Source: an uncultured Lachnospiraceae bacterium | GTDB lineage: Bacteria > Bacillota > Clostridia > Lachnospirales > Lachnospiraceae | Assembly: GCA_934418055.1 (NCBI GenBank) | Contig: CAKRWX010000024.1 | Location: 1-16,736, forward strand | Direction of reading: 5' to 3' | Length of the DNA: 16,736 bases | Shown here: positions 8,011 to 15,821 of the stretch, one piece after another | Layout: each line of letters starts with the position of its first letter | Position numbering within the stretch: position 1 is the stretch's first letter | The notes under the pieces: model-generated | The model's input: the letters and a program-made list of their open reading frames with translations, nothing else | What the model was told of the DNA's origin: nothing | Database searches by the model: none | Made by a program: the position numbers and the translations under genes

Positions 8011-8044
8011 AATTAATATTTTTATCACGAAAGGAAAATATACT

Positions 8045-8674
8045 ATGGAAAACGTAACCGTTTTAACCCACCCGCTGATCCAGCACAAAATCTCGATTCT
8101 CCGCAACAAGAAGACCGGTACCAATGAGTTCCGTTCCCTGATCGAAGAGATCGCCATGTTAATGGGCTTTGAAGCGCTGCGGGATCTGCCGTTAAAGGAT
8201 GTGGAAGTTGAGACTCCAATCGAGACCTGCATGACTCCAATGATCGCAGGTAAAAAGATGGCGATTGTTCCGATCCTGCGTGCTGGTCTTGGCATGGTCA
8301 ATGGTATTCTGGCTCTGGTTCCATCTGCAAAAGTTGGTCATATCGGTCTGTACCGTGACGAAACCACTCATGAGCCTCACGAATACTACTGCAAACTGCC
8401 AGATCCAATCGACCAGAGAACCATCGTTGTCACCGACCCGATGTTAGCAACCGGCGGTTCCGCAGTGGCTGCCATTGATTTCATCAAACAGCACGGCGGC
8501 AAGACCATCAAGTTTATGTGTATCATCGCTGCTCCAGAAGGTCTTGAGCGGCTTCACAAAGCTCATCCAGACGTTCAGATCTATGTTGGACACCTGGATC
8601 GCTGCCTGAACGAAAATGCTTACATCTGCCCAGGTCTTGGCGATGCAGGCGACCGTATCTTCGGTACAAAATAA
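8045..8674 (+). CDS. upp: uracil phosphoribosyltransferase
   Basis: Converts uracil and PRPP to UMP in pyrimidine salvage, in the cytoplasm. The 209-residue length is exactly typical. The PRPP-binding segment is [13 protein letters not shown] (128-140). The uracil-binding C-terminal segment is [15 protein letters not shown] (194-208). [10 protein letters not shown] (75-84) and GLYRDE (101-106) are also conserved. The start at 8045 has AAGGA 9-10 bases upstream; an in-frame ATG at 7976 would overlap the lipoprotein gene and add 23 non-conserved residues. No uracil permease gene is adjacent and no PyrR-type attenuator is evident in the short leader; expression probably depends on the promoter upstream of the lipoprotein gene. 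Confidence 0.97.
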   Translation: MENVTVLTHPLIQHKISILRNKKTGTNEFRSLIEEIAMLMGFEALRDLPLKDVEVETPIETCMTPMIAGKKMAIVPILRAGLGMVNGILALVPSAKVGHIGLYRDETTHEPHEYYCKLPDPIDQRTIVVTDPMLATGGSAVAAIDFIKQHGGKTIKFMCIIAAPEGLERLHKAHPDVQIYVGHLDRCLNENAYICPGLGDAGDRIFGTK

Positions 8675-8704
8675 TTTATTTCCGTTGTTTTAACAACATT
8701 CTTT

Positions 8705-8745
8705 TTCGGGTTCATGCCGTATACTTGGTATGAACCCGAATTTTA
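8705..8745 (+). terminator. intrinsic terminator after upp
   Basis: A 14-base-pair stem built on CGGGTTCAT / ATGAACCCG (8705-8718 with 8727-8740, one G-U pair) with an 8-base loop, followed by TTTTAT. A small inverted repeat GTTGTT/AACAAC (8684-8697) followed by CTTTTT lies just before it and may assist. Confidence 0.75.
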
Positions 8746-8771
8746 TGTAACCACTATAAAGGAGTATTCAC

Positions 8772-9539
8772 ATGATCAGAAAAATTATTAAAATAGACCA
8801 GGACAAATGCAACGGCTGCGGGGCCTGCGCAACTGCCTGCCACGAGGGCGCTATTGACATCATCGACGGAAAAGCGGTTCTGACCCGCGAGCACTACTGC
8901 GACGGCTTTGGCGACTGTCTGCCAGCTTGTCCTATGGACGCCATTTCTTTTGAGGAGCGGGAGGCCCCTGCTTATGATGAGGCTGCTGTTCTTACGGCCA
9001 AAGCAGCTAAAGAAGCCATGGCCGCATTCGCGCCAAAGGGTCAGGCACCAGTTCACCACGGCGGATGTCCTGGAAGTATGTCCAGACAGTTAAAACCACA
9101 TACAGACAACACTTCCGCTGACGGATCTGCACGCAATGCTTCTGAAAACGCTCACGTCTCTGCCCCACTGCAGAGCCAGTTATCCCAGTGGCCGGTACAG
9201 ATCAAGCTGGCTCCGACCCAGGCACCGTATTTTGACAACGCCAACCTGTTGATCGCTGCTGACTGCACCGCTTACGCCTATGCCAACTTCCATCAGGAGT
9301 TTATCCGTAACCGGATCACATTGATTGGTTGTCCAAAGCTGGATTCTGTGGACTACGCAGATAAACTGACCGAGATCATTGCCAGAAATAACATCAAGAG
9401 TGTTACCATCGTCCGTATGGAAGTTCCATGCTGCGGTGGACTGGAAAATGCAGCCAAACGGGCGCTCCAGGCCAGCGGAAAGTTTATTCCGTGGCAGGTT
9501 GTGACCATTTCCATTGATGGAAATATTCTGGATAATTAA
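8772..9539 (+). CDS. ferredoxin-like iron-sulfur protein with extra cysteine motifs
   Basis: A 255-residue cytoplasmic protein. Residues 1-60 form a two-motif ferredoxin domain. Motif 1 is complete (Cys13, Cys16, Cys19, Cys23). Motif 2 reads C-x5-C-x3-C (Cys43, Cys49, Cys53), with Phe46 where the second Cys of a [4Fe-4S] site would be. A variable linker (about 105-135) follows an HHGGCPGS motif with Cys99. The C-terminal domain (about 140-255) has further cysteines in AADCTAYAY (165), IGCPKLD (187) and VPCCGGLE (220, 221). I recognise this as a conserved but uncharacterised family in anaerobes; partner and reaction are unknown, and electron transfer or redox sensing is inferred. The start has AAAGGAG 7 bases upstream. 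It follows the upp terminator with no clear promoter of its own, so read-through or a weak promoter in 8719-8760 may drive it. Confidence 0.88.
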   Translation: MIRKIIKIDQDKCNGCGACATACHEGAIDIIDGKAVLTREHYCDGFGDCLPACPMDAISFEEREAPAYDEAAVLTAKAAKEAMAAFAPKGQAPVHHGGCPGSMSRQLKPHTDNTSADGSARNASENAHVSAPLQSQLSQWPVQIKLAPTQAPYFDNANLLIAADCTAYAYANFHQEFIRNRITLIGCPKLDSVDYADKLTEIIARNNIKSVTIVRMEVPCCGGLENAAKRALQASGKFIPWQVVTISIDGNILDN

Positions 9540-9574
9540 ACACAACCTAAAAAGGATCACGTTTGCAGGATTCT

Positions 9575-9595
9575 CCGCCTGCGGCGGGTCTCTTT
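9575..9595 (+). terminator. possible weak terminator after the iron-sulfur gene
   Basis: CCGCC-TGC-GGCGG (9575-9587) makes a short GC-rich hairpin followed by GTCTCTTT. The T-tract is poor and the loop is only three bases, so the stronger hairpin at 9620-9672 may be the real end. Confidence 0.35.
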
Positions 9596-9619
9596 AGCAA
9601 CATATTTCTTATGAAACAA

Positions 9620-9672
9620 AAAACAGAGCCAACTGCCAGGAAGAAATTCCCACATACAGTCGACTCTGTTTT
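9620..9672. terminator. bidirectional terminator between convergent units
   Basis: A 16-base stem with two mismatches (9620-9635 with 9657-9672; outer part AAAACAGAG / CTCTGTTTT). Read on the minus strand it is followed by TTTTTTGTTT, a good terminator for the galM-topB operon; on the plus strand TTTTCTATT follows, serving the iron-sulfur gene. The rest of the 219-base gap (9540-9758) shows no gene. Confidence 0.7.
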
Positions 9673-9758
9673 CTATTACTATACGATTTCACTCTCACTC
9701 GTCCATCGCTTTTCCAGCCGTATCCCCGGCTTTCCAGGCAATGATCCCAACAAGCAGA

Positions 9759-10436
9759 TTAGCGCTCTTCTTTCTCTACAATCACGCCTTCTTTTTTGTA
9801 AATAGAGTTAGCATTTACGCATCCTCTGACACTGCTTAATGGATAAACGTTGGATTTCTTACCAATGACGGTTCCTGGGTTCAGCACGCTGTTGCAGCCG
9901 ATTTCGCCCTCATCACCGATGAATGCGCCAACTTTCTTTAACTCAGTCTCGATGTCGCCGTCTTCTGCGTGGATCTTAACCAGCTCTTTGTCAGCCTTTA
10001 CGTTAGAAGTTACAGCGCCAGCGCCCATATGAGCCTTGTAGCCAAGGATGGAATCGCCAACATAGTTAAAATGTGGAACCTGAACGCCGTCAAATAAGAT
10101 GACATTTTTTAACTCTGCGGAGTTACCGATCACAGCGCCCTCACCAACGATTACGTTGCCGCGAATAAATGCGCCGTTGCGGATCTCTGTCTTAGGTCCG
10201 ATGACAGCCGGTCCTCTTAATGCAACTGTCGGAGGTACGTTAACGGATTTATGGATCCAGATGTTCTTTCCTAAATGATTGTACTCGTCCTGTGGAAGTC
10301 TCTTGCCGATTGCTTCTGCCATCTCGCCAATGTGTGGAAGAACTTCCCATGGATAGGTGTACTTGCTCATGCGTCTGCCTGCCTGAGTTTTGGTTGTGTC
10401 AAATAATGCTTTGATTGTCATCTGCTCTTTATTCAT
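9759..10436 (-). CDS. left-handed beta-helix (hexapeptide repeat) protein, GlmU C-domain-like
   Basis: A 225-residue protein. An N-terminal helical part (about 1-55) precedes hexapeptide repeats (about 58-205: VIGPKTEIRNGAFIRG, VIVGEGAVIG, GAFIGDEGEIG and others). The segment VPHFNYVGDSILGYKAHMGAGAVTSN (120-145) is close to the acetyltransferase region of GlmU, with His122 at the place of the GlmU catalytic His. No nucleotidyltransferase domain is present, so the annotation 'UDP-GlcNAc pyrophosphorylase' often given to such proteins is unlikely to be right; an acyltransferase on a sugar nucleotide or other amine is the better guess. Such proteins usually act as trimers in the cytoplasm. The start ATG overlaps the topB stop by 4 bases (ATGA), and GAAGGA lies 9 bases upstream; Met6 is a weaker alternative. 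It is the last gene of galM-topB. Confidence 0.85.
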   Translation of the reverse strand: MNKEQMTIKALFDTTKTQAGRRMSKYTYPWEVLPHIGEMAEAIGKRLPQDEYNHLGKNIWIHKSVNVPPTVALRGPAVIGPKTEIRNGAFIRGNVIVGEGAVIGNSAELKNVILFDGVQVPHFNYVGDSILGYKAHMGAGAVTSNVKADKELVKIHAEDGDIETELKKVGAFIGDEGEIGCNSVLNPGTVIGKKSNVYPLSSVRGCVNANSIYKKEGVIVEKEER

Positions 10437-12493
10437 TGTCTGTTTTCCTTCTTTCTGCCACTGGCCTGCTTTTGGTTTGCCTGAGGCTTATTATAATTTA
10501 CCGCAGCGGCATCGAAACTGCCACGAAGCTGGAACTGATTGTTCAGCCGCAGTACATTCATGGTTCGTCCCGCTACGAAATTCTCTAATTTGGTCATATA
10601 TTCATCGGAAGTAATACTTCCCTCTGCCACGTAGGTCAGTCCCTTTTCCCAGCTTGCCGTCAGATCCGGATTCAAAAGCTGACGGATGGAGGCGTTCACC
10701 ACCTCAAAAATTAGTTCGCCAAGCAGTGTCGGCGTGATCACCTGGGTTTTGGCATTTAACATCAGATACTGGATATTCACCAGTTTTTTCAGGATCTCCG
10801 CCCTGGTAGCACTGGTGCCTATTCCACTGCCCTTGATTTGGGCACGCAGCTCCTCATCCTCGATCAGCTGCCCTGCATTCTCCATGGCAAGAATCATCGA
10901 ACCGGAAGTATAACGTTTGGGCGGCGATGTCTCGCCCTCTTTGATATTAAATTCCCGGATATCTAACTGGATTCCCTTCTTTAAGGAAGCTAACATCTTC
11001 AAAAATTCCGGATTTTCCAGATCTTTCTGGTTCCGCTCGGAATCTTCTCCTTCTTCCTGGGACTTCTTCTTGCCGCCGGACACATCTGCTACTTTTAAAT
11101 AGCCCTGCTCCGTCAGCACCTTGAAATTAGCAAAGAAATGTTCATTCCCACGGGCCAGATCCAGCGCTGTTTTCTGATAAACGGCTGCCGGATAAAAAAT
11201 ACTTAAGAATCGTCTGCCGATCACTTCATAAACCTTGGCGGACAATGGATTCAAACTCCGAAGAACCCCCAGTCCCTGTCCCGTCGGAACAATGGCGTAA
11301 TGGTCGGTGATCTGCTTATCATTGACATAACGGGTCTTGGCAATGCCCTTATAGCTTCCCATCTGCAGAACCTCTTCTGCAAAAGCACCCAAAGGTCCAA
11401 AGCCCTTTAACCCGCTGATATTTTTATAAATTTCTTTGGAAACTGCTGTGGAAAGCACTCTGGCATCGGTTCTTGGATAAGTCACCAGCTTCTTCTCGTA
11501 AAGTTCCTGTACCACCCGCAGGGTCTCATCCGGGCTGATCTTAAACATCTTGGAACAGTCATTCTGAAGCTCTGCTAAGTTGTATAAAAGAGGAGGATTC
11601 TTGGTCTCCTTCTTCCGCTCTGCGGATGCCACCACTGCTGTCACCGGAGGTTCTGCAGAAAGCTCCGCAATCAGCTGTTCCGCTGTCTTTTTCTCTTTGA
11701 AACCATTTTCCTTATAGAGAAACGGAGTTTCAAAATACTTGGAACCTGGAACGCTCTTCCACTCTCCATCGAAAGTCATGCCCTGGTGCTCGAAGGTTCC
11801 GATTACCCGGTAAAATGGCGTCTTTACAAAATCTCGGATCTCCCGTTCCCTGCGGACTACCATGCCAAGGACACAGGTCATGACACGGCCCACAGAAACC
11901 ACCGTCCGGTCTTTCTTCAGATAATTGGCTACCGTGTTGCCATACTTTAGTGTAAGCAGTCTGGAAAAATTAATTCCCATGAGATAATCTTCCTTAGCCC
12001 GGAGATAGGCGGAAGCGGATAAATTATCATATTCACTCCAGTCCTTCGCTTCCCGGATGCCTCGCAGGATCTCCTCTTCCGTCTGGGAATCGATCCAGAC
12101 ACGCTTCCGCATCTTTCCCTTCACACCTGCCATCTGGTCCACCAAACGGTAAATGTACTCTCCTTCCCGTCCAGAGTCGGTGCAGATATAGATAGTATCC
12201 ACATCGGGCCGGTTCAGCAATCCGCTTACGATCTGGAACTGTTTGGAAACACTGTCAATGACCTGGTATTTAAACTCTTTTGGTAAAAACGGAAGGGTCT
12301 GCAGACTCCAGCGTTTTAGCGCCGGATCATAGGCTTCTGGATAACTCATAGTCACCAGATGTCCCACGCACCAGGTCACAATGGCGTCATCTGCTTCCTG
12401 GTAACCATCGCCCCGCCGCCAGTTTTTCTTCAGTGCCTTGGCGAATTCCTGAGCCACACTGGGCTTCTCCGCTATGTATAAGGACTTCGTCAT
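10433..12493 (-). CDS. topB: DNA topoisomerase III
   Basis: A 686-residue type IA topoisomerase that passes single DNA strands through a transient break and decatenates replication or recombination intermediates. The Toprim domain has Glu9 in IAEKPS and TDSGREGE at 105-112. The active-site Tyr339 lies in KLVTYPRTDAR. The second acidic Toprim residue of topoisomerase I (DxD) is Gly here, as in B. subtilis-type TopB. The C-terminus (about 655-686) is a basic Gln/Lys/Asn-rich tail without zinc fingers. Its start overlaps the galM stop, and its stop overlaps the next start, each by ATGA, so translation of the three genes is probably coupled. The short TopB forms are often linked to mobile elements, but no conjugation genes are visible here, so this looks like the chromosomal copy. 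Confidence 0.95.
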   Translation of the reverse strand: MTKSLYIAEKPSVAQEFAKALKKNWRRGDGYQEADDAIVTWCVGHLVTMSYPEAYDPALKRWSLQTLPFLPKEFKYQVIDSVSKQFQIVSGLLNRPDVDTIYICTDSGREGEYIYRLVDQMAGVKGKMRKRVWIDSQTEEEILRGIREAKDWSEYDNLSASAYLRAKEDYLMGINFSRLLTLKYGNTVANYLKKDRTVVSVGRVMTCVLGMVVRREREIRDFVKTPFYRVIGTFEHQGMTFDGEWKSVPGSKYFETPFLYKENGFKEKKTAEQLIAELSAEPPVTAVVASAERKKETKNPPLLYNLAELQNDCSKMFKISPDETLRVVQELYEKKLVTYPRTDARVLSTAVSKEIYKNISGLKGFGPLGAFAEEVLQMGSYKGIAKTRYVNDKQITDHYAIVPTGQGLGVLRSLNPLSAKVYEVIGRRFLSIFYPAAVYQKTALDLARGNEHFFANFKVLTEQGYLKVADVSGGKKKSQEEGEDSERNQKDLENPEFLKMLASLKKGIQLDIREFNIKEGETSPPKRYTSGSMILAMENAGQLIEDEELRAQIKGSGIGTSATRAEILKKLVNIQYLMLNAKTQVITPTLLGELIFEVVNASIRQLLNPDLTASWEKGLTYVAEGSITSDEYMTKLENFVAGRTMNVLRLNNQFQLRGSFDAAAVNYNKPQANQKQASGRKKENRQ

Positions 12494-13548
12494 TTCACAC
12501 CAAACTTATAAATGGTTGTTGTCTTATATTCTTCTCCTGCCTTTAACACTGGAGAAGCAAATTCCGGCTTATTGATGGCGTCCGGGAAATACTGGGTCTC
12601 AAAGCAATAACCGCATCTTGGAGTATAAACCGCATGATTTTTGCCACGCTCACTCTTTAAAGAGTTGGCAGTGTAGAACTGAACACCCGGAAGATCTGTA
12701 TAAACCTCCATGGTACGGCCAGTCTTCTCATCCTCTGCCTTGGCTGACAAAGAAAGCTCTCCTGCTGGATGGTTCAGCGCCCAGTTGTGGTCGTAACCAT
12801 TGCCATATTTTAATGCCTGATAATCTTCCTGGATATCGCGTCCGATTGGTTTCATCTCAGTGAAATCCATAGGAGTTCCTTTTACTGCCACCAGTTCGCC
12901 AGTCGGAATGGAATTCACATCTGTTGCTGTGAAATAATCTGCGTCCATCCAGACTTTCTGATCCAGAACGCTTCCGGACTTGTATCCACCCAGGTTAAAA
13001 TATACATGGTTGGTAAAGTTAGCGATGGTATCTGCATCGCTTACCATATGATAATCCAGCTTTAAGCAGTTGTCTGGTGTCAGGGTATAAGAAACGGTGA
13101 TGTCCGCATTGCCAGGATATCCCTGGTCACCGTCCGGGCTGTGCAGACCAAAAATAATGGTCGTTCCCAGTTCCGTCTCTTCCACTTCTGCATCCCAGAT
13201 CCGGTCACGGTAAAAATCCGGGCCGCTGTGCAGGTTATTCACCTCAGCAGAATTCTTAGCCAGTTCATAGGTAACGCCATTCAGTGTGAACTTCGCTCCG
13301 CCGATCCGGTTCGCATTACGTCCCACCGGCTCACCTGGATGTCCAGGCTGTGTCTGAATGCTGTCTACAGAGTCATATCCTAAGATCACATCATCAAACT
13401 GACCGTCTTTATCCGGAACGGACATGGTCAGCCAGATGGCACCAAAATTCGTAAAGGAAGCGCTTGCACCCTGCTCATTGGTCAGTGTATAACGGTAAAC
13501 TTCTGTTCCATCTGCGGTATGATCAAATGTCGTCTTTGTATATCCCAT
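12490..13548 (-). CDS. galM: aldose 1-epimerase (mutarotase)
   Basis: Interconverts alpha and beta anomers of galactose, glucose and related sugars; 352 residues, the normal length. Key residues can be placed: Arg81 in VGRNANRIGG, His107 in NNLHSG, the general acid His181 in FTNHVYFNL, Asp254 in GYDHNW, and the general base Glu317 in CFETQYFPDA. No signal peptide is visible, so it is cytoplasmic. The start at 13548 has AGGAGG 9 bases upstream. It is the first gene of a three-gene unit with topB and a beta-helix protein; no galK, galT or lac genes are nearby. An extended -10 promoter lies about 108 bases upstream, leaving a leader of about 100 bases. Confidence 0.95.
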   Translation of the reverse strand: MGYTKTTFDHTADGTEVYRYTLTNEQGASASFTNFGAIWLTMSVPDKDGQFDDVILGYDSVDSIQTQPGHPGEPVGRNANRIGGAKFTLNGVTYELAKNSAEVNNLHSGPDFYRDRIWDAEVEETELGTTIIFGLHSPDGDQGYPGNADITVSYTLTPDNCLKLDYHMVSDADTIANFTNHVYFNLGGYKSGSVLDQKVWMDADYFTATDVNSIPTGELVAVKGTPMDFTEMKPIGRDIQEDYQALKYGNGYDHNWALNHPAGELSLSAKAEDEKTGRTMEVYTDLPGVQFYTANSLKSERGKNHAVYTPRCGYCFETQYFPDAINKPEFASPVLKAGEEYKTTTIYKFGVK

Positions 13549-13655
13549 AACTGATTACCTCCTGTTATTTTTGCACGTATATAACCATGTTACCCTCTCG
13601 TAAATCAGCTGGCCTATGAAAGCCTTCATGATCGGTTATTACACACGTACTAGTA

Positions 13656-13664
13656 ATTATACCA
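13656..13664 (-). promoter_or_regulatory. extended -10 promoter for galM-topB operon
   Basis: TGGTATAAT on the minus strand is an extended -10 element (TGnTATAAT); no good -35 is seen. Just downstream, the 8-base palindrome TACTAGTA (13649-13656) and a wider ATTAC/GTAAT repeat overlap the expected start of transcription and could be an operator. The leader of about 100 bases also holds ATGAA-AGCC-TTCAT (from about 13615). Confidence 0.6.
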
Positions 13665-13723
13665 TAAAAATGCCATTCCGTATAGTTTTCTGAAGGAAAA
13701 ATGGGCGAAATAATAAACGAAAT

Positions 13724-13759
13724 GAGGCCGGAAACAGTTTTCACCCTGTTTCCAGCCTC
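13724..13759 (-). terminator. intrinsic terminator of the flavoprotein gene
   Basis: GAGGCTGGAAACAG (13759-13746, minus strand) pairs with CTGTTTCCGGCCTC (13737-13724) with one mismatch; the T-rich stretch ATTTCGTTTATTATTTC follows. It lies 25 bases after the flavoprotein stop. It also separates this unit from the galM operon, which is read in the same direction. Confidence 0.75.
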
Positions 13760-13784
13760 TCTCACGTGCCTGACTGCACCATTT

Positions 13785-15734
13785 TTATTTTACAGATGCT
13801 GCATACTCTGCGGAAGTAGCACCAGCCAGACGTCCGGATGTCAGTGCAAATCCAAGACCAACTCCTTCGATGGTGGAGTAAACGCCCTCGCTGACGCCGC
13901 TGCAGTTATTTCCGACTGCGTACAGACCTTTGATGATGTGGTTGTCATTGTCCAGAACTTCCAGATCTGGAGTTACATTGACACCGCCTAAGGCTACTAA
14001 TACGCCTGCATGGCCTTTGGTTACATAGAACGGTCCCTCTTCTACGGAGTAAACCAGATCATCTTTCTCCGTATGGAACTCCTCATCTACGCCAGTCTCA
14101 ACTGCCTTGTTGTAGTTCTCTACGGTTGTCTTTAAAGTCTCCGGATCACAGCCGATGAACTCAGCAGCCTCTTCCAGTGTATTTGCCACGATGCCCTCAC
14201 CAGCCTCGGTCAGAGTCTCAAAATCTTTCTCAAATGTCTCTTTGTCCACTGGTGCATGGTAAATGGTTGGCTTGCCGTCTGCATCTACGATGCCGAAACG
14301 ATCCCAGTAATGTACCCATGTGCCGGTGTTCTCTTTGGTGGTATCGGTCCAACGATCAACAGTCTTCTGATCTACGATGGTGTATGCGTAACCGCCCTGT
14401 CCTACAACTGCGGTTGTAAAGTTGGTGGTCTCTTTCAGAAGATCTGCGCTCATGAAACGGTTACCTAAGTTATTTACCCAGAGAATTGGTGTATTTAAGG
14501 TCAACTGGTCTGCCACTTCCAGGTTTGCACTTGCGGTAACGCCGTGGCTCATTGGAAGCATATCACCCTCTGCTGCGCCTACGTTCCACATCATATCAAG
14601 GCCAGGAAGATCTGCTCCTTTGATCACCATGCAGTTGTCATAAGCATTGCCAAGAGCCTTTCTCATCAGCTCCTCATTGCCTGCAAAACTTCCGGTTGCC
14701 ACGATAACTGCTTTTGCATTGACAGTCAGTGTGCTTCCATCTTCCTGTGTGCAGACAGCGCCAGTCACATTGCCCTCGCTGTCAGTGAGAAGGGACTGTG
14801 CGGTAGTATTCATATGGATATCAACACCTGCATCCTCCATAGCCTGGGTCAGATATTTGAATGGCTCTGCGTTGTTCCAGCGGTGATACTCAACCATGGT
14901 ATCGAAATGACCGATCATCTGAGGCTGGTCAGACAGATAGACATTAACACCTTTGTCCTGTAAATACTGAACGGTGTTGGCGGACTCGTTGACATACTCG
15001 CTGACTAACGCGCCATTGCCAAGATAACGGTTCTCTTCCATGATCTTGTTGAACCAATACTCCTCGTCTGTTGGAAGGTCTTCGCCATAACGCTCTTTCT
15101 GCTCGTCCGTTCCAATGGCGAACATACCCTGAGCGGCATTTCCCATACCACCGATGGTGTCGGTTGCCTCCACGCCGATGACGGTTGCGCCGTTCTCTGC
15201 TGCGCCGATGGCTGCCATGGTTCCAGAAGCGCCAAGACCGATGACTAACACGTCTGCGTCTGCAGTCACGTCCTCGCCCTTTGCAACCTCTTTCTGGTCA
15301 TAGGAAAGACCAGCCTGCTCAAAACAGGATAAAGCAGCTTTCTTCACTGCCTCGCTGGTAACAGTTGCGCCAGAAACGCTGTCTACCTCTGGAGATTTTG
15401 CACTCTCCATCGCTGCCTGAAGTTCTGGCATTGCTGCACCGCCTACGTTGGCTGTCTCATTGGCGCCCTGAATGTCAACTTTGGTCAGCTCACCATTCTC
15501 TACGGTGATGGTAACAGTCACATCGCCGCCAAAACCTTTTTCCGTTGCAGTGTAGGTTCCGTCTGTTGCTTCGCCTGCTGCCGCGCTGGTCTCACCTGCT
15601 GCTTCTGCGGTTGTCTCACCAGTAGTCTCTTCTGCTTTTGTGGTTTCTGTGGTGGTTGTACTGTTTCCGCATGCGCACAAACTAGCAGTCATTGCCACAC
15701 ATAAGGATAATGCCATTAATTTTTTCTTACGCAT
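13785..15734 (-). CDS. extracellular flavoprotein reductase lipoprotein (FMN-binding + fumarate-reductase-type FAD domain)
   Basis: A 649-residue secreted flavoprotein. Residues 1-21 are a signal peptide, with probable lipidation at Cys22 (SLCAC); 23-57 are a Thr/Ala/Glu-rich linker. An FMN-binding domain (about 58-140) holds DSVSGATVTS; the DxxSGAT motif is the site where ApbE attaches FMN, predicted at Thr124. The FAD domain (about 158-649) opens with VIGLGASG (164-171), Glu189 and GGMGNAAQGMF. It ends with LYAVGNNCSG and GLGFALTSGRLAG. This matches soluble fumarate/urocanate-reductase-type flavoenzymes that reduce an acceptor outside the membrane. By eye the catalytic Arg of Shewanella Fcc3 aligns with Lys434, the HHTMGG motif is VLVALGG (578-584), and the distal substrate Arg is not evident, so the acceptor is unlikely to be fumarate. 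No heme motif (CxxCH) is present. GGGAGG lies 11 bases upstream of the start. No apbE gene is in the window. A LysR gene is divergent. Confidence 0.93.
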   Translation of the reverse strand: MRKKKLMALSLCVAMTASLCACGNSTTTTETTKAEETTGETTAEAAGETSAAAGEATDGTYTATEKGFGGDVTVTITVENGELTKVDIQGANETANVGGAAMPELQAAMESAKSPEVDSVSGATVTSEAVKKAALSCFEQAGLSYDQKEVAKGEDVTADADVLVIGLGASGTMAAIGAAENGATVIGVEATDTIGGMGNAAQGMFAIGTDEQKERYGEDLPTDEEYWFNKIMEENRYLGNGALVSEYVNESANTVQYLQDKGVNVYLSDQPQMIGHFDTMVEYHRWNNAEPFKYLTQAMEDAGVDIHMNTTAQSLLTDSEGNVTGAVCTQEDGSTLTVNAKAVIVATGSFAGNEELMRKALGNAYDNCMVIKGADLPGLDMMWNVGAAEGDMLPMSHGVTASANLEVADQLTLNTPILWVNNLGNRFMSADLLKETTNFTTAVVGQGGYAYTIVDQKTVDRWTDTTKENTGTWVHYWDRFGIVDADGKPTIYHAPVDKETFEKDFETLTEAGEGIVANTLEEAAEFIGCDPETLKTTVENYNKAVETGVDEEFHTEKDDLVYSVEEGPFYVTKGHAGVLVALGGVNVTPDLEVLDNDNHIIKGLYAVGNNCSGVSEGVYSTIEGVGLGFALTSGRLAGATSAEYAASVK

Positions 15735-15792
15735 AAATCCATGTTCCTCCCTTGATGCTATGTAGTATGATATTTTTTTATCAATTTTCTTT

Positions 15793-15821
15793 ATTATAAC
15801 GGGTTTTGAGGTTTTTGAGAA
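15793..15821 (-). promoter_or_regulatory. promoter for the flavoprotein gene
   Basis: TATAAT on the minus strand (15798-15793) with TTCTCA (15821-15816) at 17 bases. The -35 is weak and lies inside an inverted repeat, as expected for an activator-dependent promoter. Initiation would be near 15786. Confidence 0.6.

Noticed and set aside
7976..8044. A longer upp start at 7976.
   Set aside because: It would overlap the lipoprotein gene and add 23 residues absent from the family; ATG 8045 has a site and gives the standard length.
12160..12190. TopB Toprim motif reads TDSGREGE, apparently lacking one catalytic Asp of the DxDxE motif.
   Set aside because: B. subtilis-type TopB proteins carry TDAGREGE at this place, as I recall, so Gly is a family feature and not a defect.
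13565..13765. A 66-codon open frame on the minus strand between galM and the flavoprotein gene.
   Set aside because: It runs through the flavoprotein terminator and the galM promoter, has no good ribosome binding site and resembles no protein.
15560..15670. Repetitive Thr/Ala/Glu codons in the flavoprotein and in the lipoprotein (7285-7400) as possible DNA repeats.
   Set aside because: They are low-complexity stalk regions typical of Gram-positive surface lipoproteins; the DNA repeats are imperfect and have no regular period.
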